From positions 124,001 to 188,000 of the forward strand of contig NZ_VUKA01000001.1 of the NCBI RefSeq assembly GCF_008386565.1: DNA of 64,000 bases, in the 5' to 3' direction. The notes beneath the pieces were generated by a model. It was given only the letters and a program-made list of their open reading frames with translations. It was not told where the DNA came from and did not search any database. Positions 56,643 through 64,000 of the stretch are shown one piece after another (positions within the stretch are counted from its first letter, which is position 1; each line of letters starts with the position of its first letter). The stretch is from Teichococcus oryzae (GTDB taxonomy: Bacteria; Pseudomonadota; Alphaproteobacteria; Acetobacterales; Acetobacteraceae). A program made the position numbers and the translations under genes.

Positions 56643-57977
56643 TCACTCCTCGACGAACGGGTTCTTGCCGCCGCGGCAATGCAGACGGATCGGCACGCCC
56701 GGCATGTCGAAGGTTTCGCGGAAGCTGTTCACCAGGTAGCGGCGGTAATCTTCCGGCAAATCCTCGGCGCGCGGGCCGAAGATGGCGATGGTCGGCGGCC
56801 GCGCCTTCGGCATGGTGGCGTAGCGCAGCTTGATGCGGCGGCCATTGGCCAGGGGCGGGCTGTGCTTGGCCACCGCCCCCTCGAACCAGCGGTTCAGCTC
56901 CCCGGTGGGGATGCGGCGGTTCCAGCGCTCCATCACCTGCCGCACGGCCGGCATCAGCCGGTCCACGCCCTTGCCGGTCATGGCGGAGATGGCCACCACG
57001 GTGATGCCCTTGAGCTGCGCCAGGGAGGTTTGCAGCGTGTCCTCCAGCGCCTGCCGGGCGGCGGCGCGGTCCTCCACGGCATCCCACTTGTTGTAGGCGA
57101 TCACCACGGCGCGGCCTTCCCGCTCGGCGAGGCGGGCGATGCGCAGATCCTGCTCGTCCATGCCGAGGAGGGCGTCCAGCACCAGCACCGCGATCTCGGC
57201 TTCCTTCAGCGCGGCGATGGTGGAGGCCACCGACATCTGCTCCAGGTCCTCGCTGATGCGCGCCTTCTTGCGCATCCCCGCGGTGTCCACCAGCCGGACC
57301 TTGCCCTCGGCATCCTCCCACTGCACCGCGACGGCGTCGCGCGTCAGGCCCGGCTCGGGGCCGGTGATCATGCGCTCCTCGCCCAGCAAGGCGTTCAGCA
57401 GGGTGGATTTGCCGGCATTCGGTCGGCCCACGATGGCGAGGCGCAACGGGCGGTCCCGGTCGCGGACCTCCGGGTCCTCCTCCTCCGGCAGCATCTCGGC
57501 CGTGGTGGTGTGCAGGTCGGCGATGCCTTCGCCATGCTCGGCCGAGATCGCCACGGGATCGCCGAGGCCAAGCTCATAAGCCTCCATGGCGGCCATGCCG
57601 CCGCCGCGGCCCTCGGTCTTGTTGGCCACCAGCAGCACGGGGGCGGGCTGGCGCCGCAGCCAGGCGGCGAAGGCGCGGTCGGAGGGGGTGACGCCCGCCT
57701 TGGCGTCGATCACGAACAGCACCAGGTCGGCCTGCCGGACCGCCACCTCCGAGGAAGCGCGCATGCGCCCCGCCACGGTGTCGGGCGGCGCTTCCTCCAG
57801 CCCCGCCGTGTCCAGCAGCAACACGTCGCGGCCGCCAAGGCGCGCCTGCACTTCCTTGCGGTCGCGGGTGACGCCGGGGGTGTCGTTCACGATCGCCAGC
57901 TTGCGGCCGGCCAGACGGTTGAACAGCGTGGACTTGCCGACATTGGGCCGGCCGATGATGGCGATACGGGGGAGCAT
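56643..57977 (-). CDS. der: Ribosome biogenesis GTPase Der (EngA)
   Basis: 444 residues. Two tandem GTPase domains: G1 GRPNVGKST and DTAGLEE in the first, with NKTE as its base-specificity motif, and G1 GRPNAGKST, DTAGMRKKA and NKWD in the second. A KH-like domain closes the protein (RIKLRYATMPKARPPTIAIFG). It helps assemble the 50S subunit. The second half of the first domain has NKTE instead of NKxD, as in other Der proteins. It is upstream of the second dioxygenase-family gene's 5' end, on the opposite transcriptional phase to none of its neighbours. Confidence 0.96.
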   Translation of the reverse strand: MLPRIAIIGRPNVGKSTLFNRLAGRKLAIVNDTPGVTRDRKEVQARLGGRDVLLLDTAGLEEAPPDTVAGRMRASSEVAVRQADLVLFVIDAKAGVTPSDRAFAAWLRRQPAPVLLVANKTEGRGGGMAAMEAYELGLGDPVAISAEHGEGIADLHTTTAEMLPEEEDPEVRDRDRPLRLAIVGRPNAGKSTLLNALLGEERMITGPEPGLTRDAVAVQWEDAEGKVRLVDTAGMRKKARISEDLEQMSVASTIAALKEAEIAVLVLDALLGMDEQDLRIARLAEREGRAVVIAYNKWDAVEDRAAARQALEDTLQTSLAQLKGITVVAISAMTGKGVDRLMPAVRQVMERWNRRIPTGELNRWFEGAVAKHSPPLANGRRIKLRYATMPKARPPTIAIFGPRAEDLPEDYRRYLVNSFRETFDMPGVPIRLHCRGGKNPFVEE

Positions 57978-58124
57978 GATGGGCGGGGCTTTAGCCCGGA
58001 ACGGCGCACAGGGGAAATGAAACCCGCCGCGCCATGCCGGCGCCGGTGCGGCAAAGCCAGCCTTTCATCGCTGGCGATGCGGGGAAGGGCGTCAGGCCCA
58101 CCCGCAGGAGCGGGCGGGGAATGC

Positions 58125-58541
58125 CTAGCCCGCCGGGGGGATGGCGGGCTTCTTGCGCGGCGCGGCCGAGCCGAAGCGCGCTTCCTCGGCCTTGAAGAAG
58201 AACTGGCTGGCGACCAGCCAGCCCTTCAGGGGGCGCAGGGGCGGGATGCAGCTCGCCAGCATGAAGGGCAGGGTCGTGACGAGGTGGACCCAGTAGGGCG
58301 GCTCGAACTTCGCCTCGATCCAGAGGGCGAGGATGACGCTGGGGATGCAGGCGAAGCAGATGACGAAGAAGGCCGGGCCGTCCGCCGGGTCGGCATAGGA
58401 ATAATCCAGGCCGCATACCTCGCAGCTCGGGCGCAGCTTCAGGAAGCCGCTGAACAGATGCCCTTCGCCGCAACGCGGGCATCGGCCGCGCAAGCCGGTG
58501 TGGATCGGTGACAGCGGGGGCCATTCCTGTTCGGACGGCAT
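58125..58541 (-). CDS. DUF983 zinc-ribbon membrane protein
   Basis: 138 residues from the ATG at 58541, which has GAGGAT upstream; an ATG at 58592 is possible. A four-cysteine ribbon, CPRCGEGHLF and CEVCGLDYS, is followed by two membrane segments (about 55-75 and 85-105) and a basic, Pro-rich tail (APRKKPAIPP). DUF983 proteins are widespread in alphaproteobacteria and of unknown function, possibly linked to haem-copper oxidase maturation or metal handling. Upstream lie three ATACAAT-type motifs at 31-base spacing, which suggests control by the neighbouring MocR regulator. Confidence 0.88.
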   Translation of the reverse strand: MPSEQEWPPLSPIHTGLRGRCPRCGEGHLFSGFLKLRPSCEVCGLDYSYADPADGPAFFVICFACIPSVILALWIEAKFEPPYWVHLVTTLPFMLASCIPPLRPLKGWLVASQFFFKAEEARFGSAAPRKKPAIPPAG

Positions 58542-58595
58542 GGCAGGATCCTCGCGGAAATGGAGACGGTGTTTTGCTCCGCCTTCAGACATCAG

Positions 58596-58664
58596 ATTGT
58601 ATGTTCATTGTTGGGTGCGTTTGTCAATACAATGCGACAGGAACGCTGATCTGCATCATACAAT
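58596..58664. promoter_or_regulatory. Three ATTGTAT/ATACAAT motifs at 31-base spacing
   Basis: ATTGTAT at 58596-58602, then ATACAAT at 58627-58633 and 58658-58664, so start-to-start distances are exactly 31 and 31, about three helical turns. The last copy overlaps the MocR stop codon; the first is just upstream of the DUF983 gene. A related half-site pair lies at the MocR promoter. They are candidate binding sites for the MocR protein. In this GC-rich genome such AT motifs are unlikely to recur so regularly by chance, but no search was run. Confidence 0.5.
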
Positions 58665-60080
58665 CAGCCAGGACATGGCCGGTGCCTGGGCCAGCAGATC
58701 CGCCACATGCCGCAACCCCGCGCGGAGTTCCTGCCGCCCGGGCGGCGCGCCGAGCGCGATGCGGAGGGCCTCGGGCGGCACGGACAGAGCGAAGGCATCG
58801 CTGCTCACCATGCCGATCTCCGCAGGGCGAAGCCGGCTCATGAACTCCCCGCGGCTCCAGCCCGCCGGAAGGCGCAGCCAGAGGTGAAATGCCGCCGGAT
58901 CGGCCGCCATCTGCGCCGCCGGCAGCATGTCGGCCGCGATGGCGTGCCGCGCCGCGGTTTCCGCCTGGATGCCGGCCAGGATGGCGGCCGCCGTGCCATC
59001 GCCGATCCAGCGCGTGGCCAGCGCCGCCGTCACCGGCGATGCCATGCCGACCGTTGCCCGGATGGCGCCTGACAGGCGCCCGGCCTGCCGGGCATCCGGC
59101 ACCGCCAGGTAAGCGATGCGAAGGGCGGGAGAGACGCATTTGGCCAGCCCCGACACGTGATAAACGATGTCGGGTCCGAGGGCCGCCATGGGTGGCGGGG
59201 CGCCGGGGAGGAGGGCGCCATAGGCGTCGTCCTCGATGATCGGGACGCCGTGGCGCCGGGCGATCGCGACCAGCGCCTGCCGGCGTGCCAGCGGCAAGGT
59301 GGCGATGGTGGGGTTGTGCAGGGTGGGGATGCAGTAGAGCGCCTTGGGGCGCTGGCCGCGGCAAGCTTCCTCGAAGGCGTCGGGCAGCAGCCCGTGGCTG
59401 TCCATGGCCAACCCGGCCAGCCGCAGCCGGAGATGCGCGGCCAGGCTGCGGAAGCCGGGATAGGTCAGGGCCTCGCAGCAGATCAGGTCGCCCGGTTCGC
59501 AGAGCATGCTGAGCAGGGCCAGCAGCGCGCCCTGGGCGCCGGCGCAAACCAGCAGCCGTTCGGCCGGCACCGCCACGCGGCCGGTCAGCCATGCCGCGCC
59601 CGCCTCGCGATCGGCCTCCGCGCCGCCGGCCTGCTGGTAGCGGAGCAGCAGGGCTGGGTCCGCCGAGGCGGCGAAGGCCCCGATGCCCTGTCGGATGCGT
59701 TCCCGCCATTCCGGGCCTTCCGGCAGCGGCGGCACGTTCATTCGGGGATCAGCCAGGCTCGCCGGCGCGGGGTGGCCCAGGGCGGAAGGCATTCGCGACG
59801 CGGCTTGCGCCGCGCGGATGCCGGGACGGACAAAGGTTCCCTGGCCCACCCGGCCCTCGACCAGCCCGCGCCGGCTGGCTTCGGTGTAAGCCCGGCTGAC
59901 GGTGGTGAAATCGATGCCCAACGCGTCGGCGAGCAGGCGCTGTGGCGGCAAGCGGGTGCCGACGGCCAGGCGGCCGGAATGGATGTCGTTTTCCAGGGCA
60001 TCCGCGATGGCCCGGTACAGCGGGCGGGCGGCCGGGCTGATGGCCGGAATCCAGGGCAGATCCGGGAGGGAGCGCGTCAT
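58656..60080 (-). CDS. MocR/PdxR family regulator (GntR HTH fused to aminotransferase fold)
   Basis: 474 residues from the ATG at 60080; an ATG at 60098 adds six residues and sits inside a probable operator. A GntR winged helix (about 15-80; PLYRAIADALENDIHSG, LPPQRLLADALGIDFTTVSRAY) is joined to a class I aminotransferase-like domain. The PLP lysine is in HVSGLAKCVSPALRIAY; DDAYG also matches the PLP-aspartate block. MocR proteins bind PLP and sense amino-acid or vitamin B6 states, usually acting on direct or inverted repeats. The target is unknown; the flanking repeats point to autoregulation and control of the DUF983 gene. Confidence 0.9.
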   Translation of the reverse strand: MTRSLPDLPWIPAISPAARPLYRAIADALENDIHSGRLAVGTRLPPQRLLADALGIDFTTVSRAYTEASRRGLVEGRVGQGTFVRPGIRAAQAASRMPSALGHPAPASLADPRMNVPPLPEGPEWRERIRQGIGAFAASADPALLLRYQQAGGAEADREAGAAWLTGRVAVPAERLLVCAGAQGALLALLSMLCEPGDLICCEALTYPGFRSLAAHLRLRLAGLAMDSHGLLPDAFEEACRGQRPKALYCIPTLHNPTIATLPLARRQALVAIARRHGVPIIEDDAYGALLPGAPPPMAALGPDIVYHVSGLAKCVSPALRIAYLAVPDARQAGRLSGAIRATVGMASPVTAALATRWIGDGTAAAILAGIQAETAARHAIAADMLPAAQMAADPAAFHLWLRLPAGWSRGEFMSRLRPAEIGMVSSDAFALSVPPEALRIALGAPPGRQELRAGLRHVADLLAQAPAMSWLIV

Positions 60081-60094
60081 CGCCGGCCGTTTCT

Positions 60095-60135
60095 CCATAC
60101 AATAAGGTCAGGTTATCAGCCGAATGTATGTATGG
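60095..60135 (-). promoter_or_regulatory. Inverted repeat at the MocR promoter
   Basis: CCATACAAT (60095-60103) and a 7-of-9 reverse complement, TATGTATGG (60127-60135), lie 32 bases apart start to start. The left half contains the same ATACAAT motif as the sites after the gene. It lies directly upstream of the preferred MocR start and fits an autoregulatory operator. Confidence 0.45.
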
Positions 60136-60223
60136 AAAGTGGCCATGCGGCGGTCATCCCGACATCGCGGGATGGCGTGGCAGGCAGGCCGTCATGGCCT
60201 GCCTGGAGAAGCGGAGTGGAGGC

Positions 60224-61132
60224 TCAGGCCGCCAGATGTGCCGGGCGGGCCGCCAGCGCCTGCCGCACCCGCCCGCCGGGGCTGCCGCCCGGGATGCGCG
60301 CGGCGCGTTCCGCGACGGGGCGCAGCGCGCCGAGGTCGATGCCGGTGGACAGACCCATGCGCGCGAACATCCATGCCGCGTCCTCGGTCGCCACGTTGCC
60401 GGTGGCGCCGGGCGCGAAGGGGCAGCCGCCCAGCCCGGCGATGGCGGCGTCGAACACCCGGATGCCGGCGCCATGCGCCGCCATGATGTTGGCCAGGCCC
60501 AGCCCATAGGTGTCATGGCCATGGAAGGCCCAGCCGGCGACCCGCGGGAAGCTGGCGCGGCAGGCGGCGGCGAGTTCCGCCACATGCGCCGGATCGGCGC
60601 GGCCGGTGGTGTCGCACAGCCCGTATTCGGCATCCGGACGCAAGGCGGCGAGCTGCCCGACCAGCGCCAGCGTGTCCTCCGGCGCCACGCGGCCGGTGAA
60701 GGGGCAGTCAAAGGCGGTGGCGATGTTCATGCGCAGCCGGATGCCCTCCAGCTCGGGCAGCAGCGCGGTGAACTCGGCCACCGATTCCGCCGGGCTGAGG
60801 CGGATATTGCCGCGGTTATGCGCTTCCGACACCGAGATGACCCATACCAGGTGCCGCGCTCCGGCGGCGATGGCGCGACGCGCATGGCGGGCATTGGGCA
60901 CCAGCATCTGCGGGTCGGCGCCCGGCAGCGCCAGGGTGCCGGCCAGGATCGCCTCGGCATCCGCCATCTGCGGCACGGCGGAGGCGCCGACAAAGGCGCC
61001 GGCCTCGATCCGCGTCAGCCCGGCGGCGACGCAGCCCTGGATGATGGCGAGCTTCTCGGCGGTCGGGATGAAGGGGCCAATGGGCTGGAAGCCGTCGCGC
61101 GGCCCCACTTCGACAAGGGTGACATCGGGCAT
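60224..61132 (-). CDS. Hydroxymethylglutaryl-CoA lyase family protein
   Basis: 302 residues from the ATG at 61132 with GAGGAA upstream. The DRE-TIM barrel start VTLVEVGPRDGFQPIGPFIP, the metal-site FHGHDTYGLGLANIMAA and the HMG-CoA lyase signature GLGGCPFAPGATGN with the active-site Cys are all present. The enzyme cleaves 3-hydroxy-3-methylglutaryl-CoA to acetoacetate and acetyl-CoA (leucine breakdown), though paralogues use other hydroxyacyl-CoAs. No leucine-catabolic partners (ivd, mcc) are nearby. A divergent LysR gene is the likely regulator. Confidence 0.9.
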   Translation of the reverse strand: MPDVTLVEVGPRDGFQPIGPFIPTAEKLAIIQGCVAAGLTRIEAGAFVGASAVPQMADAEAILAGTLALPGADPQMLVPNARHARRAIAAGARHLVWVISVSEAHNRGNIRLSPAESVAEFTALLPELEGIRLRMNIATAFDCPFTGRVAPEDTLALVGQLAALRPDAEYGLCDTTGRADPAHVAELAAACRASFPRVAGWAFHGHDTYGLGLANIMAAHGAGIRVFDAAIAGLGGCPFAPGATGNVATEDAAWMFARMGLSTGIDLGALRPVAERAARIPGGSPGGRVRQALAARPAHLAA

Positions 61133-61270
61133 GTGGGCGGTTCCTCGTTTGGCGCGCAGCGTGGCGCGATGGCGCGGCGGCGACCAGTGCCGGTTGCAGA
61201 AGGGGCACATCGCGGCCGGCGAAGGCTGCCCGCGGACTGCCCCGCGCCTGGCGGCCTGCCGAGCAGCCCG

Positions 61271-61310
61271 GCGGAACCCCGCCTTTGTTTTCAATGGCCT
61301 GCTGTTCCGC
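61271..61310. promoter_or_regulatory. Inverted repeat between HMG-CoA lyase and LysR genes
   Basis: GCGGAAC (61271-61277) and its exact reverse complement GTTCCGC (61304-61310) lie 33 bases apart, about three helical turns, within the 235-base divergent gap. It is placed 58 bases from the LysR start and may be a LysR recognition/activation site pair, although the classic T-N11-A form is not seen. Confidence 0.4.
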
Positions 61311-61367
61311 AGGGCCCGCTGCTGATACAGCCGTTCCCACGGCAGGACAGATGCGGGAACGCCAGCC

Positions 61368-62300
61368 ATGTCTCAGGGCGAACATGATGCGCGGCTGCGC
61401 TTTGACCTTGTCACGCTCGACCTGTTCCAGGTCGTGGCGGAGGAGGGCAGCATCGCCGGCGCTTCCGCCCGCCGCAACATCGCCGCCTCCGCCGTCAGCC
61501 GCCGCTTGGCGGAGCTGGAGGCCGCCATGGACACCGCCTTGCTGCAGCGGCACGCCCGCGGCATCGCCCTGACCCCGGCGGGGGAGGCCCTGCTGCGCCA
61601 CGCGCGCAGCGTCTTCGCCCTGATGGGCCGCATGCGGGACGAGATGGGCGAGCATGCCCAGGGCGTGCGTGGCCATGTGCGGATCGCCGCCAACACCTCC
61701 TCCCTTGCCGAGTTCCTGCCGGAGGAACTGGCCCGCTTCATGACGCACTGGCCCGGCATCCGGGTCGAGATGCAGGAGCTGCTCAGTTCCGAGATCGTCC
61801 GCGCCGTGCGCGATGGCGTCGCCGATGTCGGCATCATGGCCGAGAACGTGCCGGCCGAGGGGCTGGACAGCCTGCCCTACCGGGAAGACAGGCTGCAGGT
61901 CGTGGTGCCTTCCGGCCATGTGCTGGCCGGGGCGGCGGCGCTGGATTACGCGCAGACGCTGGATTTCCCGCAGGTCGGGCTGGCGCGCGAATCCTCGATC
62001 CAGCGCATGCTGGTGGAGGAAGCGGCGCGCCGCGGCCAGGTCATCGACCTGCGCGTGCATGTGAACAGTTTCGACGTGCTGCGCCGGCTGGTGCAGGTCG
62101 GCATCGGCCTGGCCGTGCTGCCCGAGGCCTGCATCCGGCCCTTCGCCGCCGCGATGGGCCTGCGCGGCATTCCGCTGCGGGATGGCTGGGCAACGCGGCG
62201 GCTCAAGCTGTGCGTGCGGGATTGCGCCACCCTGCCGGCCCCGGCGCGGCTGTTCCTGCGGCAGGCGGCCGGAAGCGGGGCGGAGGCGCCGCCGCCCTAG
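61368..62300 (+). CDS. LysR family transcriptional regulator
   Basis: 310 residues. The winged helix-turn-helix lies at about 14-75 (LDLFQVVAEEGSIAGASARRNIAASAVSRRLAELE in parts), followed by the usual periplasmic-binding-protein-like effector domain (GHVRIAANTSSLAEFLPEELARF onward). A C-terminal DCATLPAPARLFLRQAAGSG closes it. It is divergent from the HMG-CoA-lyase-type gene, the typical LysR arrangement, so it probably controls that gene with an organic acid or CoA-related effector. Effector unknown. Confidence 0.93.
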   Translation: MSQGEHDARLRFDLVTLDLFQVVAEEGSIAGASARRNIAASAVSRRLAELEAAMDTALLQRHARGIALTPAGEALLRHARSVFALMGRMRDEMGEHAQGVRGHVRIAANTSSLAEFLPEELARFMTHWPGIRVEMQELLSSEIVRAVRDGVADVGIMAENVPAEGLDSLPYREDRLQVVVPSGHVLAGAAALDYAQTLDFPQVGLARESSIQRMLVEEAARRGQVIDLRVHVNSFDVLRRLVQVGIGLAVLPEACIRPFAAAMGLRGIPLRDGWATRRLKLCVRDCATLPAPARLFLRQAAGSGAEAPPP

Positions 62301-62325
62301 GGTAAGCCGGCTTGCGGGATGCCTG

Positions 62326-63240
62326 TCAGGCCAGGTGCCGCCGGAAGAAGGCGATCGTCCGCTTCCAGGCCAGCTTCGCCGCCGCCTCGTGGTATCGCGG
62401 CGTCGAGTTGTTGTGGAAGCCGTGCTGGGTGCCTTCATAGACATGCGCCTCATGCGGCACCTCGGCGGCCTTCAGCGCCGCCTCATAGGCCGGCCAAAGG
62501 GCGTTGATGCGCGCGTCATGCTCCGCGTAGTGGATCAGGAGAGGCGCCTTGATCGAGGCCACGCCAGCGGTTTCCGGCGCCGCGCCATAGAAGGGCACCG
62601 CCGCCTGGAGCTGCGGCCCGAGGCTGACCGCCAGGGCATTGGTTGTGCCGCCGCCCCAGCAGAAGCCGGTGACGCCGAGCCTGCCGGAGGAAAGCGGGTG
62701 GTTCTTCAGGTGGAGGGCGCTGTTGCGCATATCGGTGCGCAGCTTGCCCTGGTCCAGCCCTGCCTGAAGCGCCCGCCCGTCATCGTCATTCCCCGGATAG
62801 CCGCCAACCGGCGAAAGCCCGTCCGGCGCCAGGGCCAGGAAGCCTTCCACCGCCAGCCGCCGCGCCACATCCTCGATGTAAGGGTTCAGGCCACGATTCT
62901 CATGCAGCACGAGCACGGCCGGAAAAGGCCCGGCGCCGGTTGGCTGCACGAGATAGCCGCGCATCGTGCCGGAAAGGCCCCCCGGCGAGGGATAGCTGAT
63001 ATAGCGCGCCTTGATCCGCTCGTCGGTGAAGGAGATGGTCTGCGCCTGGCTGTAGCGGGGCAGGAGGGCCTGGGCCATGGCCAGCCCGCCCGCCGTAACG
63101 GCCGCGGCCTGTTGCAGGAAGCCGCGCCGGTCGAGGCGGCCATGGCAGTATTCGTCGTAAAGGTCAAAAACTCTTTGGTCGATCTCTCCCTGCGTCAGGG
63201 CGGGCGGTTGAAGGGGTGGATCGATGTCGGCATCTGGCAT
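62326..63240 (-). CDS. Dienelactone hydrolase family protein, exported
   Basis: 304 residues from the ATG at 63240 with AAAGGACG upstream. After about 35 residues comes a twin-arginine-like export signal, LDRRGFLQQAAAVTAGGLAM, unusually far from the N-terminus. The alpha/beta hydrolase core has the nucleophile Cys in GFCWGGG, a later catalytic Asp (HYAEHDARI) and His (EGTQHGFHN). Dienelactone hydrolases open lactone rings in aromatic breakdown, but exported paralogues have broader esterase roles. It converges on the LysR gene with 25 bases between stops. Confidence 0.9.
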   Translation of the reverse strand: MPDADIDPPLQPPALTQGEIDQRVFDLYDEYCHGRLDRRGFLQQAAAVTAGGLAMAQALLPRYSQAQTISFTDERIKARYISYPSPGGLSGTMRGYLVQPTGAGPFPAVLVLHENRGLNPYIEDVARRLAVEGFLALAPDGLSPVGGYPGNDDDGRALQAGLDQGKLRTDMRNSALHLKNHPLSSGRLGVTGFCWGGGTTNALAVSLGPQLQAAVPFYGAAPETAGVASIKAPLLIHYAEHDARINALWPAYEAALKAAEVPHEAHVYEGTQHGFHNNSTPRYHEAAAKLAWKRTIAFFRRHLA

Positions 63241-63459
63241 CAAGGACGTCCTTTCGCATCCGCTGGCCGCGCTGGCCGGCTCCTGGTGCCAGCCTATCCC
63301 GCGGCCGATCGTTCCGGCAGTGGGTGATGCCGGGCGCCGGGCCGCGCTTTCCGCCGCAGCCATCGCGCCCGGCGATGCCTCGCCTCGTCAGATGCGGCTG
63401 GCGGCGGGGCGGCCGGCCCTGCATCCTCGGGCAAAATCACGCGGAGGATGTTTCCGACC

Positions 63460-64000
63460 ATGGCCCCGACCCGCCGCGCCCTGCTGGGCGCCGTTCCCGC
63501 CGCGCTGACCCTGCCTGGGCTGGCCCGGCCCGCCGGCGCGCAAAGCGGCACCATCACCCTGATCGTCCCCACCGCACCGGCCGGCACCACCGACTTCGCC
63601 GGCCGCCTGCTGGCCGAGCCGCTGGCGAGGCGCCTGGGCCAGAGCGTGGTGGTGGAGAACCGCGCGGGCGCCAACGGCGCCATCGGCACCGGCGCCGTGG
63701 CGCGGGCGCGGCCGGATGGCACCACGCTGCTGGTGCAGTATTCCGGCTACCATGTCGGCACCCCCGCCATCGTGCCCAATCTCGGCTATGACGTGGTGAA
63801 GGATTTCGCGCCGGTCGGGCTGCTGATGGACGCGCCGCAGGTGCTGTTCCTGCACCCCTCCGTGCCGGCCAAGACGGTGGCGGAGTTGGTGGATTACGCC
63901 AAGGCGCGCCCGGGCGAGCTCAACTACGCCTCCTCCGGCAATGGCTCGATGCAGCATTTGGTCACCGAGTTGTGGAAGCAGCAGGCGGGGCTCGACATCG
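63460..64000 (+). CDS. Bug family solute-binding protein, 5' part (truncated by window end)
   Basis: About 180 residues before the window ends. The start is the ATG at 63460, 12 bases after GGAGG (63443-63447); the ATG at 63448 abuts that site and is excluded. MAPTRRALLGAVPAALTLPGLARPAGAQ is a twin-arginine-type signal peptide. Then TITLIVPTAPAGTTDFAGRLLAEPL, ENRAGANGAIGTGAVARARPDGTTLL and VQYSGYHVGTPAI show the Bug fold. It is the second Bug receptor of the window, next to the dienelactone hydrolase and in divergent orientation to it. Ligand unknown. Confidence 0.88.
   Translation, partial: MAPTRRALLGAVPAALTLPGLARPAGAQSGTITLIVPTAPAGTTDFAGRLLAEPLARRLGQSVVVENRAGANGAIGTGAVARARPDGTTLLVQYSGYHVGTPAIVPNLGYDVVKDFAPVGLLMDAPQVLFLHPSVPAKTVAELVDYAKARPGELNYASSGNGSMQHLVTELWKQQAGLDI

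Noticed and set aside
55986-58511. Long plus-strand frame across der and the dioxygenase-family gene
   Set aside because: Antisense shadow without recognisable domains; both real genes on the minus strand are motif-supported.

Overview
GC-rich bacterial chromosome segment (roughly 70% G+C by eye). Codon use, gene content and gene families fit an aerobic alphaproteobacterium of the Acetobacteraceae, most like Roseomonas. The clues are an alphaproteobacterial-type S4 protein, a split GlyQ/GlyS glycyl-tRNA synthetase, pyruvate phosphate dikinase, an AmgK/MurU recycling pair, HWE-type signalling and several tripartite-tricarboxylate (Bug) solute-binding proteins. This placement is inferred from protein resemblance, not from a marker-gene comparison. 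I saw no tRNA, rRNA, CRISPR array, insertion sequence, prophage or origin. Genes are tightly packed, and no gene-free stretch exceeds about 300 bases.

Layout. 1-5,140: end of cytochrome c1, mtnP, and a translationally coupled receiver/PAS-HWE kinase pair on the minus strand. 5,330-11,620: Bug receptor, lepA, a GT4 glycosyltransferase, and a divergent ABC exporter. 11,680-15,390: patatin, SDR and a small membrane protein in one minus-strand run, then rpsD and a small unknown gene. 15,440-20,240: the prkA-yeaH-spoVR stress operon. 20,490-23,240: a Zn/Cd/Pb P-type ATPase divergent from its MerR/CadR-like regulator, with a textbook MerR operator between them. 23,250-28,000: a YhaN/YhaO-like (SbcCD-type) ATPase-nuclease pair. 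28,060-33,320: transporters and small-molecule enzymes (LysE, M81/MlrC, ABM, Bcr-type MFS, VOC), then an Asp/Asn beta-hydroxylase-family dioxygenase divergent from ilvE. 34,700-39,930: a minus-strand run with an acetyltransferase, murU, amgK, an MFS carrier, a DUF2076 protein and a CoA-binding protein. 40,160-43,190: S49 and M29 peptidases and a hexapeptide acyltransferase. 43,750-49,553: glyQ, glyS, ppdK. 49,730-54,470: YgfZ, then a GT9-GT4-AsnB run that looks like a surface-glycan cluster. 54,630-58,550: a Tat-type Gfo/Idh/MocA oxidoreductase, a second beta-hydroxylase-family protein, der and a DUF983 zinc-ribbon membrane protein. 58,650-64,000: a MocR regulator, an HMG-CoA-lyase-family enzyme divergent from a LysR regulator, a dienelactone hydrolase, and the start of another Bug receptor.

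Most of the window is ordinary housekeeping. The parts that repay a second look are regulatory: (i) a MerR operator whose geometry fixes the ATPase start codon; (ii) three ATACAAT/ATTGTAT motifs spaced exactly 31 bases apart between the MocR gene and the DUF983 gene, with a related site at the MocR promoter; (iii) a near-perfect 17-base palindrome between the dioxygenase gene and ilvE; (iv) a GGAAC/GTTCC-type inverted repeat between the LysR gene and the HMG-CoA-lyase-type gene. The best candidate for unusual biochemistry is the GT9-GT4-AsnB group, where AsnB may amidate a sugar or glycan rather than free aspartate.
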